A stretch of 43,623 bases of DNA, from the NCBI GenBank assembly GCA_001698425.1, contig MBRE01000086.1, positions 1 through 43,623 on the forward strand, read 5' to 3'. Within the stretch, counting starts at the first letter, position 1. Every line of letters starts with the position of its first letter. The notes beneath the pieces were generated by a model. It did no database searches and was not told where the DNA came from. It worked only from the letters and a program-made list of their open reading frames with translations. The DNA is from Oscillatoriales cyanobacterium USR001. GTDB taxonomy: Bacteria; Cyanobacteriota; Cyanobacteriia; Cyanobacteriales; Microcoleaceae. Shown here in pieces: positions 39,711 to 43,623 of the stretch. The translations under genes were made by a program, and so were the position numbers.

Positions 39711-41567
39711 ATGCAGAAAACTTCAAAACTTGCCCTATATTTTAGTCAATCTATCCTCATATTAGGATGGCTGACAAATTTTACACCTGCCCTGGCCCAA
39801 GAAGTTACCCTAAATTCTCAAATAGACCCAAATTTCCCTAGTCAATTAGAGACTGATTCTCCTTTAATTTCAGAGTCTAATCCTATATTAGCTAATGATT
39901 CTCCTTTAGTTACAGAGTCTAATCCTGAGATAAAGACAACAGATGCACCGACTCCTCTGGCAAATAGCGAAGATTTTGCCGATAGCATGGAGCAAGTTAC
40001 CTCCGTTTCTCAGTTATCGGATGTGCAACCTACGGATTGGGCATTTCAGGCGTTACAATCCTTAGTAGAGCGTTATGGCTGTATTGCGGGCTATCCTGAT
40101 GGTACTTTCCGGGGTAATAGAGCCTTAACTCGTTACGAATTTGCAGCGGGTTTAAATGCTTGCTTAGACCAAATTAGTCAGCAAATTGGTACGGCAACGG
40201 CGAATTTAGCTAATAAAGAAGATTTAGTTAAACTGCAAAAACTCCAAGAAGAATTTGCAGCAGAATTAGCTACTTTACGAGGTCGTGTTGATACTTTAGA
40301 AGCTCGTACCGCCGAACTAGAAGCCAATCAGTTTTCTACTACGACTAAACTTTACGGTTTAACTTCTTTTAACCTCACAGATACTCATGCCAGTGGCAAG
40401 ATTAAAGCTGAAGGAACCAGTGCTTTTACTGCTAGTCGGGATGCTAATGGCCGCCCAATTCAAAGGCGATTGAGTGAGGATACTGAAACGACATTCAGTT
40501 ACTTAAGTTGGTTAACTCTTGTCACCTCCTTTACGGGTAAAGATACTCTTTTAATGGTGCTGGCGGCGGGAAATGGGAATGCAGGAAGTAATCAATTAGT
40601 TTCAGCGGGACAGACATTTAGATCGGGGATTCCTTTTTCTGTCCAAACTGCGGGATCTGCGCCGAATGAACTAATTGTTCGTGATTTCTACTATAGTTTT
40701 CCTGTGGGTTCAAGCTTACGGGTAATTGCGGGGCCTCGTGTCAATTGGTTTACTCATTTTGATGAAAATGTATTTGCACCTTACTATCTGTCAGGGGCGA
40801 GTAGTTTCAGTTCAATTAATACTCCCCTTGGTGGTAATCCGGCGCGGGGTTCGGGAGCGGTTGTTGAATGGTATATTAATAAGAACTTTGAGTTACACGC
40901 AGGTTATTTAGCGGAAAATGAAGAGTTTTTACCGGGGGTTCGTACTGCGGCAGATCCGACTAAAGGCTTATTTGGTCGTAACAATTCTTTGACGGTTGAA
41001 TTAACTTATAAGCCTAGTGCTAATGCTAATATCCGATTGTTGTACAGTCGGAATAATTTAGCTAGTAATAGTTCGGGGCAAATTGAGGGCGCAAGGCCGA
41101 TCGCGGGGATTCTTGATGATGGGCCAGGAGGTTTAGGAAATGGGGGTTTGAAGGGGGCGACAGCTGATATATTTAGCGCTAATTTTGATTGGCGAGTGAC
41201 TCCACGCTTTGGCTTGTTTGGGCGTTATTCCTACGCTTCTGCAAATTTGCAGACTAAAAATGGAGATGATGGAAATGTGCGGGTACAGGCGTTTCATGCG
41301 GGTATGGCTTTTCCTGATTTGGGAAAAAAAGGGGCTTTAGGTACGCTGTCATTTATTCTGCCAATGGATATTTTAGGGGGTCGGAAATATTTTGTATCGG
41401 GGGCTGGAGATGGGTCAAATCAATATGAAATTGAGGCGAATTACTATTTGCCAATGACCGATCGTATTGCGATTGTTCCTTCTTTTTATGTGATTGGCAA
41501 TTTGAATAATTTTAGTGACAATCCAACGGTGTTTGTGGGTCACTTACGAACGCAGTTTAGCTTTTAA
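39711..41567 (+). CDS. Iron-uptake porin, SLH and OprB domains (copy 2)
   Basis: The 618-residue protein begins with a signal peptide (LALYFSQSILILGWLTNF to ALAQE), followed by about 70 Ser/Asn/Pro-rich residues with the repeat LxxESNPxLANDSP, the SLH module (residues about 103-160), a coiled coil (QEEFAAELATLRGRVDTLEA) and the OprB-type beta-barrel ending VGHLRTQFSF. The SLH residues are identical to those of the porin at 27671, while the barrel differs strongly, so the two pores probably pass different solutes or serve different conditions. Confidence 0.92.
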   Translation: MQKTSKLALYFSQSILILGWLTNFTPALAQEVTLNSQIDPNFPSQLETDSPLISESNPILANDSPLVTESNPEIKTTDAPTPLANSEDFADSMEQVTSVSQLSDVQPTDWAFQALQSLVERYGCIAGYPDGTFRGNRALTRYEFAAGLNACLDQISQQIGTATANLANKEDLVKLQKLQEEFAAELATLRGRVDTLEARTAELEANQFSTTTKLYGLTSFNLTDTHASGKIKAEGTSAFTASRDANGRPIQRRLSEDTETTFSYLSWLTLVTSFTGKDTLLMVLAAGNGNAGSNQLVSAGQTFRSGIPFSVQTAGSAPNELIVRDFYYSFPVGSSLRVIAGPRVNWFTHFDENVFAPYYLSGASSFSSINTPLGGNPARGSGAVVEWYINKNFELHAGYLAENEEFLPGVRTAADPTKGLFGRNNSLTVELTYKPSANANIRLLYSRNNLASNSSGQIEGARPIAGILDDGPGGLGNGGLKGATADIFSANFDWRVTPRFGLFGRYSYASANLQTKNGDDGNVRVQAFHAGMAFPDLGKKGALGTLSFILPMDILGGRKYFVSGAGDGSNQYEIEANYYLPMTDRIAIVPSFYVIGNLNNFSDNPTVFVGHLRTQFSF

Positions 41568-41580
41568 GGTGGAAAGTATG

Positions 41581-41631
41581 TAGTTGCGCTTTAGCGCTCT
41601 TTCGTAGGTTAAAAGCGCTGAAGCGTAACTA
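41581..41631. repeat. GCGCTTTAGCGC-type hairpin
   Basis: TAGTTGCGCTTTAGCGCT pairs with AGCGCTGAAGCGTAACTA with two mismatches, just after the porin stop. It is related to 16687-16721. It may attenuate transcription, but no T-run follows. Confidence 0.65.
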
Positions 41632-41648
41632 TAGCAGGAGGCAGAAGT

Positions 41649-41673
41649 CAGGAGGTAGGAGGCAGGAGGTAGA
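41649..41673 (+). repeat. Heptamer tandem repeat (YAGGAGG)
   Basis: Three consecutive seven-base units CAGGAGG, TAGGAGG and CAGGAGG, then TAGA: an STRR-type repeat, 18 bp before the second copy of the 44-bp dispersed repeat. Confidence 0.7.
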
Positions 41674-41690
41674 GCTAATCAGAGCAATAA

Positions 41691-41734
41691 TTTCAGCCAT
41701 CAATTATGTCCTAATTGCCTTGGCGACTGCTATA
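41691..41734 (+). repeat. 44-bp dispersed repeat, copy B
   Basis: This block (TTTCAGCCATCAATTATG, TCCTAATTGCCTTGGCGACTGCTATA) matches 38541-38584. It ends 51 bp before the ATG of the amine oxidase gene and therefore lies where its promoter should be. Confidence 0.8.
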
Positions 41735-41785
41735 TATACCTGAAATCTGCTATATTTTTTTTAGGGTGTAATTTACTAGGAAGTT

Positions 41786-43423
41786 ATGAGTAATAGTGCA
41801 GTCAAACCAAATCAAATCATTGATATTGCGGTTGTAGGTGGTGGTGTTTCTGGGGCCTACGCTGCATGGCGGTTAGCATCCGATCGCAAATCTTCTAAGA
41901 TTCATCTTTATGAATTGAGCGATCGCATTGGTGGTCGGTTACTATCAATGACAATGCCGGGGATGCCTCACGTTCAGGCTGAATTTGGTGGGATGTATGT
42001 GACTGATTCTCAGGCTATTGTCTGGGAATTGATTAAGTTGCTGAACCTAAAAACAAAGGTAGTTAACTTTAGCAGTCCGGGAGTACGGGCATATATTCGC
42101 GATCGCCATTTGTTGATGAGTGAATTTAACCAACCGGATAAAGTACCTTATAATTTACGACCTGATGAAGAAGGTAAAAATTATGAGGAATTGTTTAATT
42201 TGGCTGTTGAGCGGGCGATTCCAGGGAAAGAGTTAACTCCTGAATATTTTGCTTCCGATGAGTGGAAGCGCGATCGCGAAACACTGACAATTGACGGTCG
42301 AAATTTATATAACTTGAGTATTTGGGAACTCTTGCTGAAGAAAATTAGCAATGAGGCTTATAATCTCTGTTTGGATACGGGCTTTTTCTATTCGGATTTG
42401 GGTACTTGGAATGCGGCTAGTGCGATCGCTACGAGTATGTCTCTTCCTTACAGCGATACTTGGTATATGATGACCGATGGCTACCAAACATTACCAAAAA
42501 CCCTCGCTACAGAGCTTGAGAGAGAGGGTGGGGAAGTGTGCCTAAATCATCGTTTAAAAACCTTCGATCGCACTTCAGAAGGACTGATTCAGTTAAATTT
42601 TGTTGATGGTCATGGTCATTCTCTACCACCTGTGTTTGCAAAGCATCTGATTTTGGCAATGCCAAAGCGATCGCTAGAACTTTTAGCCATAGAAAATCGG
42701 CACAATTTCCTATTTAGTAATTCAAATTTTCGGAGGAATATCCAAACTGTTAGCGGCGATCCCGCTTACAAACTTTTCCTTGGCTATCATTATCCTTGGT
42801 GGCACGAACTAGATATTTATGGTGGGACTTCAGCGACAGATTTGCCGATGCAAAAGTGTTATTATTTTGGTACTGAAAGCGCCCAAGGGGGCGATCCAAA
42901 TAATCACAACTCCTTATTATTAAGCGTTTTTCCTGATAATATTGCGGCGGGTTTTTGGCGAACGATGGCCTATAATCCAGATGAGCCAGAAAAACGTCCC
43001 GCTTTTCGTGGAGAACTACCTGAAACACGGGAATTGAGAGCTTTTCTGAAAAGTGATGGTTGTATTACTATAGACCCCTTAGTTCCCTCTCAGGATATGG
43101 TAAGGACAGCCCAGGAACAACTCAAAGCCCTACACAATTTGCCAGGTATTCCAGACCCCTATACCGCCCTTTATATCGACTGGGCAAAAGACCCCTACGG
43201 CGGTGGATGGCACTCTTGGAACCCCCGCTGTCAGCCTTGGGAAGTGATGAAACAGATGCGGCATCCAATTCATGGTGCTAATGTTTATGTCTGTGGGGAA
43301 GCCTATTCAAATATGCAAGGATGGGTACAAGGGGCGCTGAATAGTGCAGAGTTAATGTTAGAGGAAAACTTTAAATTGAGCCGGCCTGAATGGTTGCCTC
43401 CCAGTTACGATTTGGGGTCATAA
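41786..43423 (+). CDS. FAD-dependent amine oxidase (flavin monoamine oxidase family)
   Basis: A 545-residue flavoenzyme. It starts DIAVVGGGVSGAYAAWRLAS (GxGxxG dinucleotide site), then SKIHLYELSDRIGGRLLSM, the second FAD-binding part, and HVQAEFGGMYVTDS. LATELEREGGEVCLNHRLKT and LILAMPKRSLELLAI are the middle domain, and the C-terminus has YVCGEAYSNMQGWVQGALNS, the FAD-binding end of the amine-oxidase fold. The substrate may be an amino acid or amine; there is no signal peptide, so it is probably cytosolic. The C-terminal order GGWHSWNPRCQPWEVMK is typical of cyanobacterial relatives. Flanked by heptamer repeats upstream. Confidence 0.9.
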   Translation: MSNSAVKPNQIIDIAVVGGGVSGAYAAWRLASDRKSSKIHLYELSDRIGGRLLSMTMPGMPHVQAEFGGMYVTDSQAIVWELIKLLNLKTKVVNFSSPGVRAYIRDRHLLMSEFNQPDKVPYNLRPDEEGKNYEELFNLAVERAIPGKELTPEYFASDEWKRDRETLTIDGRNLYNLSIWELLLKKISNEAYNLCLDTGFFYSDLGTWNAASAIATSMSLPYSDTWYMMTDGYQTLPKTLATELEREGGEVCLNHRLKTFDRTSEGLIQLNFVDGHGHSLPPVFAKHLILAMPKRSLELLAIENRHNFLFSNSNFRRNIQTVSGDPAYKLFLGYHYPWWHELDIYGGTSATDLPMQKCYYFGTESAQGGDPNNHNSLLLSVFPDNIAAGFWRTMAYNPDEPEKRPAFRGELPETRELRAFLKSDGCITIDPLVPSQDMVRTAQEQLKALHNLPGIPDPYTALYIDWAKDPYGGGWHSWNPRCQPWEVMKQMRHPIHGANVYVCGEAYSNMQGWVQGALNSAELMLEENFKLSRPEWLPPSYDLGS

Positions 43424-43441
43424 AATCCATTTTAATTTTCC

Positions 43442-43623
43442 TCAATTTGGGCGGATGTTGCTGACTTTTTCTGCTAAGAGTCTGACGGTCTGTTGCTGTC
43501 CTATTTCATCGACTCTTAGCAGGGATATTTCCAGTAACAGTGAGGTAAATTCTGTCACAGACATAGCTGTTACTGGAGAGACTAATGACGCTATTTCAGG
43601 GGTCAATTCTCCAAATCTTTGTC
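43442..43623 (-). CDS. Partial hypothetical protein, C-terminal end
   Basis: On the minus strand an open frame enters from the window edge and ends at a TGA at 43442-43444. The visible residues (RFGELTPEIASLVSPVTAMS, VTEFTSLLLEISLLRVDEIG, then QQQTVRLLAEKVSNIRPN) look helical. I do not recognise the family from this fragment. The stop lies 19 bp from the end of the convergent amine oxidase gene. Confidence 0.45.
   Translation of the reverse strand, partial: QRFGELTPEIASLVSPVTAMSVTEFTSLLLEISLLRVDEIGQQQTVRLLAEKVSNIRPN

Overview
The window looks like a filamentous, repeat-rich cyanobacterial chromosome. GCGATCGC (HIP1-type) octamers occur throughout. Several genes have plant/cyanobacterial-type relatives (an Asp-type HemB, iron-uptake porins with an SLH module, a DUF202 protein, paired Uma2 proteins), and heptameric short tandem repeats and nested-hairpin repeats fill the gaps between genes. 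No rRNA, tRNA or CRISPR array was found.

Layout. (1) 0.1-6.6 kb is an accessory zone: a NACHT NTPase remnant colliding with a small ORF, two PD-(D/E)XK-like proteins, a Uma2 protein, a GIY-YIG nuclease with a small partner, a retropepsin-like protease with a small partner, an orphan HTH protein preceded by direct repeats, and a tandem pair of heptad-repeat coiled-coil proteins. (2) 6.6-18.2 kb is mostly housekeeping and signalling: an HdrB-like CCG protein, hisA, a secreted glycoside-hydrolase-like protein, a solute-binding lipoprotein in tandem with a HAMP-SpoIIE phosphatase, a second Uma2 protein, an ABC exporter, a MAPEG protein and small hypotheticals. Hairpin repeats and a 145-bp dispersed repeat lie between them. 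(3) 18.2-18.8 kb is a collapsed amino-acid ABC transporter. (4) 18.9-27.3 kb is a zinc-homeostasis island: an ArsR/SmtB remnant, a WD40 protein, two CXCC-type COG0523 (CobW-like) GTPases, FolE, HemB, a truncated zur, two calcineurin-like phosphoesterases with altered metal ligands, a broken methyltransferase, a COG0523-like NTPase without CXCC, and a 41-residue fragment. Three palindromic Zur-type operators sit at 21208, 24208 and 27244. (5) 27.3-43.6 kb holds two SLH/OprB iron-uptake porins, monothiol glutaredoxin and BolA, an SLH-anchored subtilase, a TauE/SafE permease, small membrane proteins, a secreted protein with a decayed duplicate, a membrane-tethered SsuA-like binding protein, a CadD-family transporter and an FAD amine oxidase.

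How the genes fit together. The zinc island is the most coherent system. If the three operators bind Zur, zinc shortage would induce GTPases thought to deliver metal, a second copy of the zinc enzyme FolE, an Asp-type (not Cys-type) HemB, and a second operon in which an unusual phosphoesterase family is joined to a CXCC-less COG0523-like protein. The resident zur and arsR/smtB-like genes are both truncated, so control would have to come from a regulator elsewhere. Iron appears as a second theme (two iron-uptake porins, Grx4/BolA), and sulfur as a weak third (TauE/SafE permease, SsuA-like protein). Much of the rest is small or decaying accessory genes and mobile-type repeats.
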